Assembly (NCBI GenBank): GCA_946616455.1
Contig: CAMOIR010000002.1
Span: 1-38,805 of the forward strand
DNA: 38,805 nt
Direction: 5' to 3'
From: an uncultured Candidatus Saccharibacteria bacterium
Lineage (GTDB): Bacteria > Patescibacteriota > Saccharimonadia > Saccharimonadales > Saccharimonadaceae
Each line of letters starts with the position of its first letter. The first letter of the stretch is position 1. The position numbers and the translations under genes are program-made. Below the pieces are notes generated by a model. That model was not told the origin of the DNA. It made no database searches and was given only the letters and a program-made list of their open reading frames with translations. This document shows, piece by piece, positions 8,419 through 16,026 of the stretch.

Positions 8419-9074
8419 TATAAAACTACTCCATTCTTGTCAATTTCTGCGACCAGTTGCTGAAAAATGGCCGCAGGGTTTTCAGCATTGCAAATAGCTG
8501 AACCGACATTTATGACATCAAGGTCTGCATGCGCCAACGCTCGCACATTTGTAATGTTAGCTCCACCATCCCAGCCTATTTCTACCTCGGGTTTCATGCT
8601 TCGTATCAAAGGTATTTTTTCGGTTTGCATCATATCTGCCTGCCCACCTTGACCACCCAGTTTTCCGGCAAAAACCAAAACATGGTCTACTACGTCAATA
8701 TATCTTTTTGCATTGCCAGGAAAAGTACCAGGAAGAAGTGCTACGCCAGTTTTAATACCAGCCTCCTTCAATCGTTCAAAAGAAGGCATTAAATCCTCAT
8801 TGGCTTCTGCATGAAGAATACAAAGAGATGGTGAAAGCTTTAAAATAGTATCAAGTTGAAAAGACGGATTCGCCATCATTACATGAAGATCAGTCTGCCA
8901 GCCTTTTGGCCACCAGACATTTGTGATATCAATGGAATTATTTGGCGTGAATGTGGTGTCAGCAATATCGATTTGTACTCTTCTAGTAAAAGCGTTGATT
9001 CTCTCAATTAAAGACCGATATTGTTTTTTGTTGTCGGTTAAAATTGCAGGTACGATTGAAACCGTTCTAATCAT
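8418..9074 (-). CDS. rpe: Ribulose-phosphate 3-epimerase-like TIM-barrel protein, divergent metal site
   Basis: 218 aa, the usual Rpe length. The expected landmarks are VQIDIAD, DLHVMMANP, IGWDGGANITNV and INVGSAIC, corresponding to the metal-binding and phosphate-binding loops of ribulose-5-phosphate 3-epimerase, which interconverts ribulose 5-phosphate and xylulose 5-phosphate. The canonical HxD on strand 2 is QxD here, so one of the four usual metal ligands (His, Asp, His, Asp) is replaced by Gln. The loop that usually reads MSVNPGFGGQ is VFAGKLGGQGGQ. Either the enzyme tolerates this or its substrate differs. It overlaps rpiB by 8 bp upstream and pfkB by 1 nt downstream. Confidence 0.82.
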   Translation of the reverse strand: MIRTVSIVPAILTDNKKQYRSLIERINAFTRRVQIDIADTTFTPNNSIDITNVWWPKGWQTDLHVMMANPSFQLDTILKLSPSLCILHAEANEDLMPSFERLKEAGIKTGVALLPGTFPGNAKRYIDVVDHVLVFAGKLGGQGGQADMMQTEKIPLIRSMKPEVEIGWDGGANITNVRALAHADLDVINVGSAICNAENPAAIFQQLVAEIDKNGVVL

Positions 9075-9516
9075 AATCTTCCCTTTCGTCTAAACGATTG
9101 ATGCGTCTTACTCGACGTTCTAATGGCTCGAAAACTGTTTCTAGAAAAGTAGAAACAATATCAGACATATCATTATTATCCAAAAAATGCGCCGAAAGGC
9201 AGAGGATATTAGCGTCATCATGCTCACGTGCCAAAATAGCAGATTCTTTAGAGTCACAATGAGCAGCCCGGATACCTTTAAATCTATTTGCTTGTGCTGT
9301 TACGCCATGGGCTGAATCACAAATCAAAATTCCAAATGATCCAGTATTCTCACGTACCGCCTTGGCTACCCTAATTGCTGGATCGTTAAAATCATCACCT
9401 TCGGAGTATTCATAGGCGCCCTCATCAATCACGTTATAGCCCTTCTTGGTCAAAAAATCTATGATTTCCTTTTTTTTCTCAAATCCGCGATAGTCTGCGC
9501 CTATATGAATTTCCAT
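9067..9516 (-). CDS. rpiB: RpiB/LacAB-family sugar-phosphate isomerase, variant active site
   Basis: 149 aa, normal RpiB length. The family interconverts ribose 5-phosphate and ribulose 5-phosphate. Conserved features are IGADYRGFEKK at the N-terminus, GILICDSAHGVTAQANR holding the presumed catalytic Cys, KGIRAAHC, and the REHDDANIL motif with its His. Two departures from the classical enzyme are visible: GxDHxGFE reads GADYRGFE (His to Tyr), and CGTGxG reads CDSAHG. LacA/LacB-like or other aldose-ketose isomerase specificity is possible. The start overlaps the gap stop as TAATG. Its position between gap and rpe argues for a pentose phosphate role. Confidence 0.85.
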   Translation of the reverse strand: MEIHIGADYRGFEKKKEIIDFLTKKGYNVIDEGAYEYSEGDDFNDPAIRVAKAVRENTGSFGILICDSAHGVTAQANRFKGIRAAHCDSKESAILAREHDDANILCLSAHFLDNNDMSDIVSTFLETVFEPLERRVRRINRLDEREDYD

Positions 9517-10520
9517 TAAATTCCCTTCCCAAAGTCTACTGCAAGTTCAACTAGGCGGTTAGAGTAACCCCATTCGTTATCATACCATGCCACTACCTTG
9601 ATCATATTACCACCCACTACGTCCAGTAGCGGCAAATCAACAACGCAGGAATGCGGATCACCGATAAAATCAGACGAAACCAATTCTTCCTCAGTTACAC
9701 CAATAATGCCTTCATAATAGAGTTCTTTAGATGCTTTTTTGAATACCCTAGCTAATTCTTCTTTGGTGGTGTTACGACGAATAATTGCAGTAATATCTGA
9801 AAGCGATACGACCGGAGTAGGAACACGTATTGATAAGCCATTGAATCTGTCTTTGAGACTAGGGATAGCAAGGGCTGCAGCTTTTGATGCGCCAGTAGTT
9901 GTTGGTACAATATTTTCGGCTGCAGAACGTGCTTCACGCAAATCCTTGGCTGGTGCATCTAGGATTCGCTGGGAGCCAGTATAGGAATGTACAGTAGTCA
10001 TCATGGCTTTTTCGATTCCAAATTCATCCTCTAGCACTTTCATGATTGGAGCAATACAGTTAGTGGTGCACGAAGCATTCGAAAGAATCGCGTCATCCTC
10101 GGTCACAACCTCTTCATTAACACCAAGTACTACAGTTTTTGCACCTTCGCCTTTAGCTGGTGCAGAAATAACAACTCGTTTAGCACCGGCATTGATGTGT
10201 TTGCGGGCGTCTTCTGGTTTTGTAAAAAGACCAGTACATTCAATTACCACGTCGACACTTAATTCCTTCCATGGTAATTTAGCAGGCTCTTTTTCGGCAA
10301 TTACTGGAATTTCTCTTGTATTTACAATAATAGAGTTTTCTGTTGCAGATACTTTCTTGTCATAAGTACCATAAGAAGAATCGTGCTTCAAAAGATGAGC
10401 AAGAGTTTTTGCGTCAGTAATATCGTTTATAGCAACAACCTGTACGTCACGTCTGTCTAATAATATTTTAAGTGCATTACGGCCAATTCTTCCAAAGCCG
10501 TTAATTGCAACCTTTACCAT
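9516..10520 (-). CDS. gap: Glyceraldehyde-3-phosphate dehydrogenase, type I
   Basis: 334 aa, full length. It oxidatively phosphorylates glyceraldehyde 3-phosphate with NAD(P). The N-terminal Rossmann motif NGFGRIGR, the catalytic SNASCTTNC with the nucleophilic Cys, the His-bearing TTVHSYTGSQRILD, and the C-terminal WYDNEWGYS are all present. It is the first gene of a five-gene operon with rpiB, rpe, pfkB and LOG, connected by 1-8 nt overlaps. A good SD (AGGAGG) precedes the start. Together these genes link the pentose phosphate pathway with lower glycolysis. Confidence 0.97.
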   Translation of the reverse strand: MVKVAINGFGRIGRNALKILLDRRDVQVVAINDITDAKTLAHLLKHDSSYGTYDKKVSATENSIIVNTREIPVIAEKEPAKLPWKELSVDVVIECTGLFTKPEDARKHINAGAKRVVISAPAKGEGAKTVVLGVNEEVVTEDDAILSNASCTTNCIAPIMKVLEDEFGIEKAMMTTVHSYTGSQRILDAPAKDLREARSAAENIVPTTTGASKAAALAIPSLKDRFNGLSIRVPTPVVSLSDITAIIRRNTTKEELARVFKKASKELYYEGIIGVTEEELVSSDFIGDPHSCVVDLPLLDVVGGNMIKVVAWYDNEWGYSNRLVELAVDFGKGI

Positions 10521-10547
10521 TTTTACCTCCTAATTCTACTTATGTCT

Positions 10548-10553
10548 ATTATA
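10548..10553 (-). promoter_or_regulatory. Extended -10 of the gap operon
   Basis: TGC-TATAAT on the minus strand lies 27 nt before the gap ATG, leaving a leader of about 20 nt that contains the SD. Unlike several other housekeeping genes here, gap has a conventional leader. Confidence 0.6.
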
Positions 10554-10614
10554 GCACACACTTTTAAAAAAGAGCCCATTTTATTGCTATTACAAAAAGC
10601 AATATAATCAAAAA

Positions 10615-10805
10615 AAAGAGCCTATTTTTGTTCGTGATTGACTTCACGCCATGTTATTTTTTACAACATTTCGCTCAATCCTCGTCTCGATCAAGTCGCC
10701 AGCTCGTTCGCGCAAGCGCTCGCTCGGCGACTTTACTCGCCTCGGATGAGGAAAGGTTGTAAAAAATAACTGGGTTTGTCAAATACTCACAAAAATAGAC
10801 TCTTT
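10615..10805. repeat. Large nested imperfect palindrome between rpsG and gap
   Basis: The outer arms 10615-10630 and 10790-10805 match 15 of 16. The middle arms 10653-10667 and 10756-10770 match perfectly over 15 bp. The inner arms AAGTCGCC (10693-10700) and GGCGACTT (10726-10733) enclose a CG-rich core. The whole forms a ~190-bp nested structure with no ORF. The outer left arm also repeats directly at about 10566-10582 with one change. It could be a terminator for rpsL-rpsG, a folded RNA, or a MITE-like element. The core is notably more GC-rich than its surroundings. Confidence 0.7.
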
Positions 10806-10825
10806 ACTTTTGGACAAATATGCTT

Positions 10826-11302
10826 TTAGCGTGCAAAATGAGCAAAAGCTCTGTTGGCTTCTGCCATACGATGGCAATCTTCTTTTTTCTTGAAGGCAGC
10901 ACCGGTTTCGTTGTAAGCGTCAACAATTTCGGCTTCCAAGCGCTTTGCATATGGCATACCACTGCGAGCACGCGCTGATTGCACTAACCATGAAAATGCA
11001 AAATGTAGTTGTCTGTGTCCAGCGATTGGGAATGGAATCTGATAGTTAGCACCACCCACACGACGAGATTTAACCTCAAAATCTGGTGACACGTTAACGA
11101 TGGCTTTTTCTAGCACTTCGACTGGATTTTCAGATTTAAGCTTTCTAGCTGCACCTTCAATTGCAGCATAGACCGCACGTTCTGCAACTTGTTTTTTGCC
11201 GTTTAGCATAGATTTATTAATTAGTCTTTGCACTAAGACAGACTGATACTTACGGTCTGGGTTTACTTTTCTTTGCAAAGATTTAGTGGTTTTACGTGGC
11301 AT
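10826..11302 (-). CDS. rpsG: 30S ribosomal protein S7
   Basis: 158 aa, typical length. S7 binds the 3' major domain of 16S rRNA and nucleates assembly of the small-subunit head. The N-terminal MPRKTTKSLQRKVNPDRKYQS, the INKSMLNGKKQVAERAVY region and VGGANYQIPFPI are characteristic. It follows rpsL by 2 nt, the classical str operon order. The usual next genes fusA and tuf are absent; a large palindrome and then gap follow instead. Its SD lies in the end of rpsL (GGAGGG). Confidence 0.97.
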   Translation of the reverse strand: MPRKTTKSLQRKVNPDRKYQSVLVQRLINKSMLNGKKQVAERAVYAAIEGAARKLKSENPVEVLEKAIVNVSPDFEVKSRRVGGANYQIPFPIAGHRQLHFAFSWLVQSARARSGMPYAKRLEAEIVDAYNETGAAFKKKEDCHRMAEANRAFAHFAR

Positions 11303-11304
11303 AA

Positions 11305-11718
11305 TTACTTACCCTCCTTTTTGGCGCCGTATTTTGAGCGACCTTGCTTGCGGCCTTGTACACCTTGAAGATCCAGCGTTCCGCGTACAATGTGATAACG
11401 TACACCAGGAAGATCTGGCACACGACCACCACGTACTAATACTACGGCATGTTCCTGCAAGTTGTGTCCTTCACCACCAATGTAAGCCCATACTTCTTGA
11501 CCATTAGTTAGTCTCACACGAGCGACTTTTCGCATAGCGGAGTTTGGCTTCTTTGGCGTCTTTGTAGTAACCTTAATACATACACCACGCTTAAGCGGTG
11601 CAGCAGTCTCATAGCGCTTAGTCTTTAGAGTATTAATAATGGATCCAAGTGCTGGAGATTTTGATTTTTTCGCTTGCTTCTTGCGAGGCTTGCGAATCAA
11701 CTGATTGATAGTTGGCAT
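11305..11718 (-). CDS. rpsL: 30S ribosomal protein S12
   Basis: 137 aa, full length. S12 lies at the decoding centre and is the classic streptomycin-resistance locus. It has [12 protein letters not shown], the decoding loop [17 protein letters not shown] with the Lys changed in streptomycin-resistant mutants of other bacteria, and the second loop [17 protein letters not shown]. Both loops look wild type. Translation starts after an AGAGGGA site. A leader of about 150 nt lies upstream. Confidence 0.98.
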   Translation of the reverse strand: MPTINQLIRKPRKKQAKKSKSPALGSIINTLKTKRYETAAPLKRGVCIKVTTKTPKKPNSAMRKVARVRLTNGQEVWAYIGGEGHNLQEHAVVLVRGGRVPDLPGVRYHIVRGTLDLQGVQGRKQGRSKYGAKKEGK

Positions 11719-11933
11719 TAAAATTTCCCTCTTAATTTAATATATAATTTTGTGGTAAAAACCACCGCACTATATATAGTGTTTTATAGTACATAAAACC
11801 CACCTAAACCCTACGTATAGTGTCTAATATTTACCAGTTTACTTACAGCAATCGCAAACCAGTTGAAACTCTTCCCTAAATTATACCACACTTAATCAAA
11901 ATAGTAAACCGTCAAAATGAAATGCTTATTAGG
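11719..11933 (-). promoter_or_regulatory. Promoter and long leader of rpsL-rpsG
   Basis: On the minus strand TTTACT (11903-11908) and TATAAT (11880-11885, extended by TGG) are 17 bp apart, just downstream of tig. Transcription should start near 11873, giving a ~155-nt leader. Within it are a CACTATATATAGTG palindrome and a GTGGT/ACCAC hairpin near 11754-11767. Leaders of ribosomal operons often bind a product of the operon, so autoregulation by S7 or S12 is an obvious but untested reading. Confidence 0.55.
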
Positions 11934-13214
11934 CTATTTCTCGTTTGCTTTAACTAGAAAATCAATTGTGGCTTCGATTATCATGCGATTTTTAATGTCC
12001 ATTTTGACATTTGGATCTTTTAGGGATTTCAAAGCCTCAGGAGATTTTTTGTAAACATCGCGAAGTTCAGCGAGTTTAGCTGCTACTAGGTCATCCGATA
12101 CGGTAATCTTTTCTGCTAGAGCGATATTTTGCAGCGCCAGAGAGGCTTTTACTCTTGACTCGGCAATTTTACGCGCTTCCTTTTCCCAATTTTCCAATGT
12201 CTCATTGTTGGCTTTTAAGAAATCTTCAAAAGTCATACCTTGAGAAGCGGCGTTACGAGACATATCATCCTTGATGGCTCGAACCTGATCATCAATCAAT
12301 ATTTCTGGTGCAGGAATAGTAGAAGCTTTTACAATAGCATTGATGAGGTCATCTTTGTACTTGTCTTCGAGCTTATGCTGGTTTTGTATTTCAAGATTCT
12401 TCTTGATGTCCTTTTTGAGCTCCTCAATAGTTTTGAATGGACCACATTTTTTTGCTAATTCATCATCGATAGGAGCTTTTTTAACTTCATTTACCTGTTT
12501 TACTAGTACTTCAAATACGGTTTTTGCACCCGCTAAGTCCTTAACACCGTAATCTTTAGGGAACGTGAGTTTAAGGTCAAATTTATCGCCGGATTCGTGT
12601 CCAATAATACCATCCTCGAAACCTGGAATAAATGTCTTTGAGCCAAGCACTAATTTATAATCTTTGGCTGAACCACCTTTGAAAGCTTCACCATCCTTTT
12701 TTCCGACAAAATCTATAATAACCTCATCGGTCAACTTGGCAGCCCTTTTTACTACGCTTTTTTCGGCAAATGAATTGGAAAGGTTATCTAGTACTTCCTC
12801 TATATCTTTTTCGCCGACCTTAATTTCTGGCTTTTTGACACCAAGCTTCTTATAGTTACCAAGTTTTACCTCCGGAATAATGTCTGCCGTTGCAGTATAT
12901 TCTGCCATCTCTCCAGGTACATATTTTGTCACATTTACACTCGGGAGTACTAGGGGATTCTTTTCCTCTTTTTTGAAAGCTTCAATCACCGTTGTCCTGA
13001 CGGCTATATCTATTGTCTCTGTATTCAAATCATTTTCAGGAATAAACTTTTTGGCCACCTCTGTTGGTACTTTGCCTTTTCTAAATCCTTCGACCTTAAC
13101 TTCCTTAGCTAGTTTTTCTAATGCCTTTTTTGCTGCTGTCTTTAAATCATCGGCGTCTAGTGTAACTGTGAGTTCCACACGCGAATCAGACAACTTCTTA
13201 AACTTTGTTTTCAT
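11934..13214 (-). CDS. tig: Trigger factor, ribosome-associated chaperone and prolyl isomerase
   Basis: 426 aa, typical length. The N-terminal ribosome-binding domain has the signature VEGFRKGKVP near residue 40. A FKBP-type PPIase domain follows (about 150-240, with DEVIIDFVGKKDGEAFKGG and IPGFEDGIIGHESGD). The helical C-terminal chaperone domain comes last. Trigger factor binds ribosomal protein L23 at the exit tunnel and shields nascent chains. The start has an SD (AGGAG) and the promoter TATAAT lies at 13238-13243, overlapping the stop codon of the upstream oxidase gene. Confidence 0.95.
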   Translation of the reverse strand: MKTKFKKLSDSRVELTVTLDADDLKTAAKKALEKLAKEVKVEGFRKGKVPTEVAKKFIPENDLNTETIDIAVRTTVIEAFKKEEKNPLVLPSVNVTKYVPGEMAEYTATADIIPEVKLGNYKKLGVKKPEIKVGEKDIEEVLDNLSNSFAEKSVVKRAAKLTDEVIIDFVGKKDGEAFKGGSAKDYKLVLGSKTFIPGFEDGIIGHESGDKFDLKLTFPKDYGVKDLAGAKTVFEVLVKQVNEVKKAPIDDELAKKCGPFKTIEELKKDIKKNLEIQNQHKLEDKYKDDLINAIVKASTIPAPEILIDDQVRAIKDDMSRNAASQGMTFEDFLKANNETLENWEKEARKIAESRVKASLALQNIALAEKITVSDDLVAAKLAELRDVYKKSPEALKSLKDPNVKMDIKNRMIIEATIDFLVKANEK

Positions 13215-13237
13215 AAAAACTCCTACTAATTTTACTT

Positions 13238-13243
13238 ATTATA
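13238..13243 (-). promoter_or_regulatory. Extended -10 of tig
   Basis: TGT-TATAAT on the minus strand, 23 nt before the tig ATG, leaving a short leader with an AGGAG SD. It overlaps the last codons of the FAD oxidase gene. Confidence 0.55.
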
Positions 13244-14825
13244 ACATAATTTTTGGGGAATTCGTAGACCTAAAGTGGGTTAAGGTATATTTCGAACTAG
13301 CCCCTAGTTTGATCTCTGGGTTAAGAATGCCATTTTTATCAAAAAGATTCTTGATTTCATTGTATAGTTTTACTTCGGCTTCTGGCATATCGGCATTAGT
13401 GACCACAGCTTTTAGCCTACCCTCAGGTGTACCTCCGGCCAGCTGTCCACCCTGTCGTCCTATAATATAAGCGCCCGCCTTTAAGAAGGTAGTAGCTTTT
13501 TTATTAAAAGAATCGTCTTCTAGATTAAAAATTGGTCTCAAATGATAAATAGAAGATGCATATGATCCATAAAGTGCTAAATCGAGTTGCAACTTTTCAC
13601 CTAAAACTTTGAGATCATCTAGGAAGCTTTCAATATTCCAAGCTGGTAAGTAGAAATTCGTCAAAATTGGCACGCGTTCCCCATCTTTTACATAAGTTAA
13701 ATAAGTCGTCAGCGAATTCTCCAATTCGTCAATAATGCTACGATTCTCGTCTGATTCAAACAAGAACCTGGCGTTACGTGGGAATTCGTCTCGCCTTGCC
13801 ATTACTTTTTTAAGGTTATTGTTTCCTTTTTCGTCAAAACTAACAAATACAACATAACCGTCTTCAAGTTTTTTGATGACGCCGTCTAAATTCTTACCAG
13901 TAGCCTTGGCTCTCATGATAATTTTTAGATCGTAGAGTTCAAGCCTTTTCGGAGTTAGTTCATCCATAAAGTCTAAAAACTTTTTAGCCTTTTTGAAATC
14001 CTTAAATGTAGCAACGATTCTTACGGGCTTACTTTTTAGTGGTACGGCGCGTAGTATTACTTCTGAAATAACACCTAGTGTACCCTGAGCACCAAAGAAT
14101 AATGGCATTAAATCTAGAACATCACGTTTATATACCTCTACAATCTTAGGATAGCCAGACATATCTTTGGCTCTTTTCTCAATGTCCTGAATAGTCTTTT
14201 CGTTGGTGTCTATGATTTTCGGAAGTTTTCGGTATATTTCGCCCTCCAACGTTTTTTCAACGGCTTTTTTGGCGACAGCGTACCTTCGGAAACGATTTGT
14301 TGCGATGCATTCACCGTTAGCTAAGACTACTTCAATCCTATCTACGAAATTAATGATTCCACCATACTTGCCGGCACTTTTGTCGGTCGGACAATTTGAA
14401 ATAAGGCCACCAATTGTTTCATTATCTTTGCCATCAATTGGTATGGTAAGCCCACTTACAGACAAAGCAGTATTTAGTTCCTTAAGCGTAATACCGGATT
14501 GCACTCGTACAAGTCGACCACGGGGGTCGATTTCTAGCATGCGATTTAGCTTTTTGGTTGAAATAATAAGTCCACTACCTAAACATGCACCAGTGTCATC
14601 TGAGCCAGAACCTCTAATCGTAATCGGGACATTAATCTCTTTCGCAGTTAGTTGATTGAAAAATTTCAACAGTTTCTGTATGTCATCCGTAGATTCGGGA
14701 AAAGCTACGAAACGGGGTTTAATTTTAAGCGCAGAATTATCTGTCGAATAATAATCCAACACCTCTTGTTCATCAAAAACATTACCAACTACTAACTGAT
14801 TCAAGTATTTTGCAATTTTACCCAT
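13239..14825 (-). CDS. FAD-linked oxidase, GlcD/D-lactate dehydrogenase-like
   Basis: 528 aa. The N-terminal FAD-binding type 4 (PCMH) domain covers about residues 30-210. It includes PITIRGSGSDDTGACLGSG, the glycine-rich ISNCPTDKSAGKYGG and the VVLANGE strand. A FAD-oxidase C-terminal-like region follows. The family oxidises 2-hydroxyacids such as D-lactate or glycolate and passes electrons onward; in fermentative CPR cells the electron acceptor is unclear. The usual Gly in RGxGTs is replaced (RGSGSDD), and no covalent-flavin His is obvious. TATAAT ends 10 nt before ATG, leaving almost no leader. It is a lone gene on its transcript. The exact substrate is not determinable. Confidence 0.85.
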   Translation of the reverse strand: MGKIAKYLNQLVVGNVFDEQEVLDYYSTDNSALKIKPRFVAFPESTDDIQKLLKFFNQLTAKEINVPITIRGSGSDDTGACLGSGLIISTKKLNRMLEIDPRGRLVRVQSGITLKELNTALSVSGLTIPIDGKDNETIGGLISNCPTDKSAGKYGGIINFVDRIEVVLANGECIATNRFRRYAVAKKAVEKTLEGEIYRKLPKIIDTNEKTIQDIEKRAKDMSGYPKIVEVYKRDVLDLMPLFFGAQGTLGVISEVILRAVPLKSKPVRIVATFKDFKKAKKFLDFMDELTPKRLELYDLKIIMRAKATGKNLDGVIKKLEDGYVVFVSFDEKGNNNLKKVMARRDEFPRNARFLFESDENRSIIDELENSLTTYLTYVKDGERVPILTNFYLPAWNIESFLDDLKVLGEKLQLDLALYGSYASSIYHLRPIFNLEDDSFNKKATTFLKAGAYIIGRQGGQLAGGTPEGRLKAVVTNADMPEAEVKLYNEIKNLFDKNGILNPEIKLGASSKYTLTHFRSTNSPKIML

Positions 14826-14835
14826 CCTGCTAACG

Positions 14836-14841
14836 ATTATA
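14836..14841 (-). promoter_or_regulatory. Extended -10 of the FAD oxidase gene, nearly leaderless
   Basis: TGA-TATAAT, then 10 nt, then ATG. The AGCAGG next to the start codon is too close to act as a normal SD. Confidence 0.5.
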
Positions 14842-14869
14842 TCACACTTTATATCGTAAAAACTGATTT

Positions 14870-15103
14870 TTAAGCTTTTGCTTTTAATAAACCATGGCTA
14901 TCCGTAGTTTCTATCTCATCGTGGGGTTTTCTAAAAATCAAATCAAGCTCCAGCATTTTGCCGTTTGGCCCAAACAGGACTGGAATAAATCCGACATATT
15001 CATACCCCTTCTTTTCGACATATTCATTGATGACATCCTGGTGCTCCTTGATATTAGCATCAATCAGTTTATTGTTGGCATATTTTAATCTAACAAATTC
15101 CAT
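14870..15103 (-). CDS. Small protein, possibly DUF4177-like
   Basis: 77 aa, preceded by a textbook AAAGGAGG site and an extended -10 (TGC-TACAAT at 15122-15127). The pattern of strand, helix, KKGYEYVGFIPVLFGPNGK, strand and LIFRKP resembles DUF4177-type small proteins, which have no known function. The similarity is by eye and weak. It opens an island of small orphan genes. The C-terminal tail after FRK (about 20 residues) looks disordered. Confidence 0.7.
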   Translation of the reverse strand: MEFVRLKYANNKLIDANIKEHQDVINEYVEKKGYEYVGFIPVLFGPNGKMLELDLIFRKPHDEIETTDSHGLLKAKA

Positions 15104-15274
15104 TTACCTCCTTTTGGTATTATTGTAGCACATTTTTATAGTTAGCTGATTTTTCCTGTCATTACGAAAGATGATCTGTGAGGTGCTTCGTGATGTACTC
15201 TTTGATTATTCTGTATAATGTTCAGATTTTGATTAAAAGACAATTCGCCAATGGTTATGCGATAGCTAGTAAGA

Positions 15275-15303
15275 TTTGCAAAATAAAGATTTTATAGTAT
15301 AAT
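15275..15303 (+). promoter_or_regulatory. Promoter of the 90-aa orphan gene
   Basis: TTTGCA (15275-15280) and TATAAT (15298-15303) are separated by exactly 17 bp. The rest of the 15104-15350 interval shows nothing else that I can support. Confidence 0.6.
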
Positions 15304-15350
15304 AAAAAAGGACAGTTTTACTGTTACAAAAAAACAAGGAGGGGTGAAAT

Positions 15351-15623
15351 ATGCCTAGTCCTAGAACATTAAGGGTGGAGCTGGAGACTCATGGATACTA
15401 CATGGAGATCGAAACCAGTAAGGATGAATGCAGTCGCGAAAGAACACCACATTGGTACCTTTGCAGCAAAAAAGGTAGAGAAGGAAGTATCACCGTGTAT
15501 AGAAACTGGATTAAAGAACCGATCGTGAGTCGCGAAGTCAAGAAAGAGGCAGAAAAACTTACTGCAGTTTATGCTCCAATGATTTGCGAATTATATGATC
15601 ACAATCGCATCCATGGCTCCTAA
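15351..15623 (+). CDS. Orphan small cytoplasmic protein, 90 aa
   Basis: Not recognised. The start is fixed by a strong AAGGAGGGG site 8 nt upstream and a good promoter. The protein is charged, with no signal peptide or membrane segment. A predicted beta-rich first half (LRVELETHGYYMEIET, then HWYLCSKKGREGSITVYRN) is followed by a helix (REVKKEAEKLTAVYAPMICEL). An intrinsic terminator follows at once, so it is a monocistronic unit. Confidence 0.72.
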   Translation: MPSPRTLRVELETHGYYMEIETSKDECSRERTPHWYLCSKKGREGSITVYRNWIKEPIVSREVKKEAEKLTAVYAPMICELYDHNRIHGS

Positions 15624-15628
15624 CACCT

Positions 15629-15657
15629 AGCCACGACATTTGTCGTGGCTTTTTTAA
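15629..15657 (+). terminator. Intrinsic terminator of the 90-aa gene
   Basis: AGCCACGACA and TGTCGTGGCT form a perfect stem (15629-15638/15641-15650) followed by TTTTTT. Confidence 0.85.
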
Positions 15658-15811
15658 AGAGCATTGATCAGTTTGTATTTTCGTATCACATCTATTATTA
15701 GTTGGCATAATTTAGTCTTCTGTCACAGGACTAATAAAAAAGCGCACTACTCGAAAAGCATGAAGAAATCGTATCTATTGCAACTTTACGAATTCGCTTG
15801 GGTTTATTCTA

Positions 15812-16021
15812 CTAGCAAAAAGCCCCGACTGGCTGCCGGGGACTTTTTGCTCTTAAAATAAGAGCATTATTTTAAGAAAGGAAGGGTTGACGGACTCGTG
15901 GTAGGTTCACGTATTGCTATCAGGTATTCGAAGCTGAAGTTTGCATAACCGACTGGGGCTTCGCATTATCCTCAGGGCTTTCGCCTCGAGCTGCCTCACC
16001 CCTTCCCACAAATTTTATTAC
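15812..16021 (-). ncRNA. Unassigned structured small RNA candidate A
   Basis: On the minus strand a perfect promoter predicts transcription from about 16020. The ends of the transcript pair: GGAAGGGGTGAGGCAGCTCG (about 16005 down to 15986) with the region at 15879-15898, giving 7 pairs, a mismatch, then further short helices. Inside are a GGC-GAAA-GCC tetraloop hairpin and a CGAAGC/GCTTCG helix. A 10-bp stem-loop at 15852-15876 and the terminator at 15814-15851 follow. The closed rod-like shape and ~200-nt size recall 6S or SRP RNA. The SRP GGAAG...AGCAG loop is missing, and I cannot confirm 6S by eye. No protein gene follows on this strand, so it is not a leader. Confidence 0.7.
15814..15851. 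terminator. Strong bidirectional hairpin ending RNA A
   Basis: AGCAAAAAGCCCCG (15814-15827) pairs with CGGGG-A-CTTTTTGCT (15837-15851) with one bulge. The minus strand reads the GC stem followed by CTTTTTGCT, a good intrinsic terminator. Confidence 0.8.
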
Positions 16022-16026
16022 GCCCT

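Noticed and set aside
11286-11507. Plus-strand ORF opposite rpsL
   Set aside because: It is antisense to a highly conserved ribosomal gene, with no SD and no promoter.
15664-15861. 65-codon ORF on the plus strand
   Set aside because: It has no SD and runs into the terminator hairpin of RNA A; the composition is not protein-like.
15812-16021. SRP (4.5S) RNA or RNase P RNA identity for RNA A
   Set aside because: The conserved GGAAG/AGCAG SRP loop and the RNase P P4 motif are absent on both strands.
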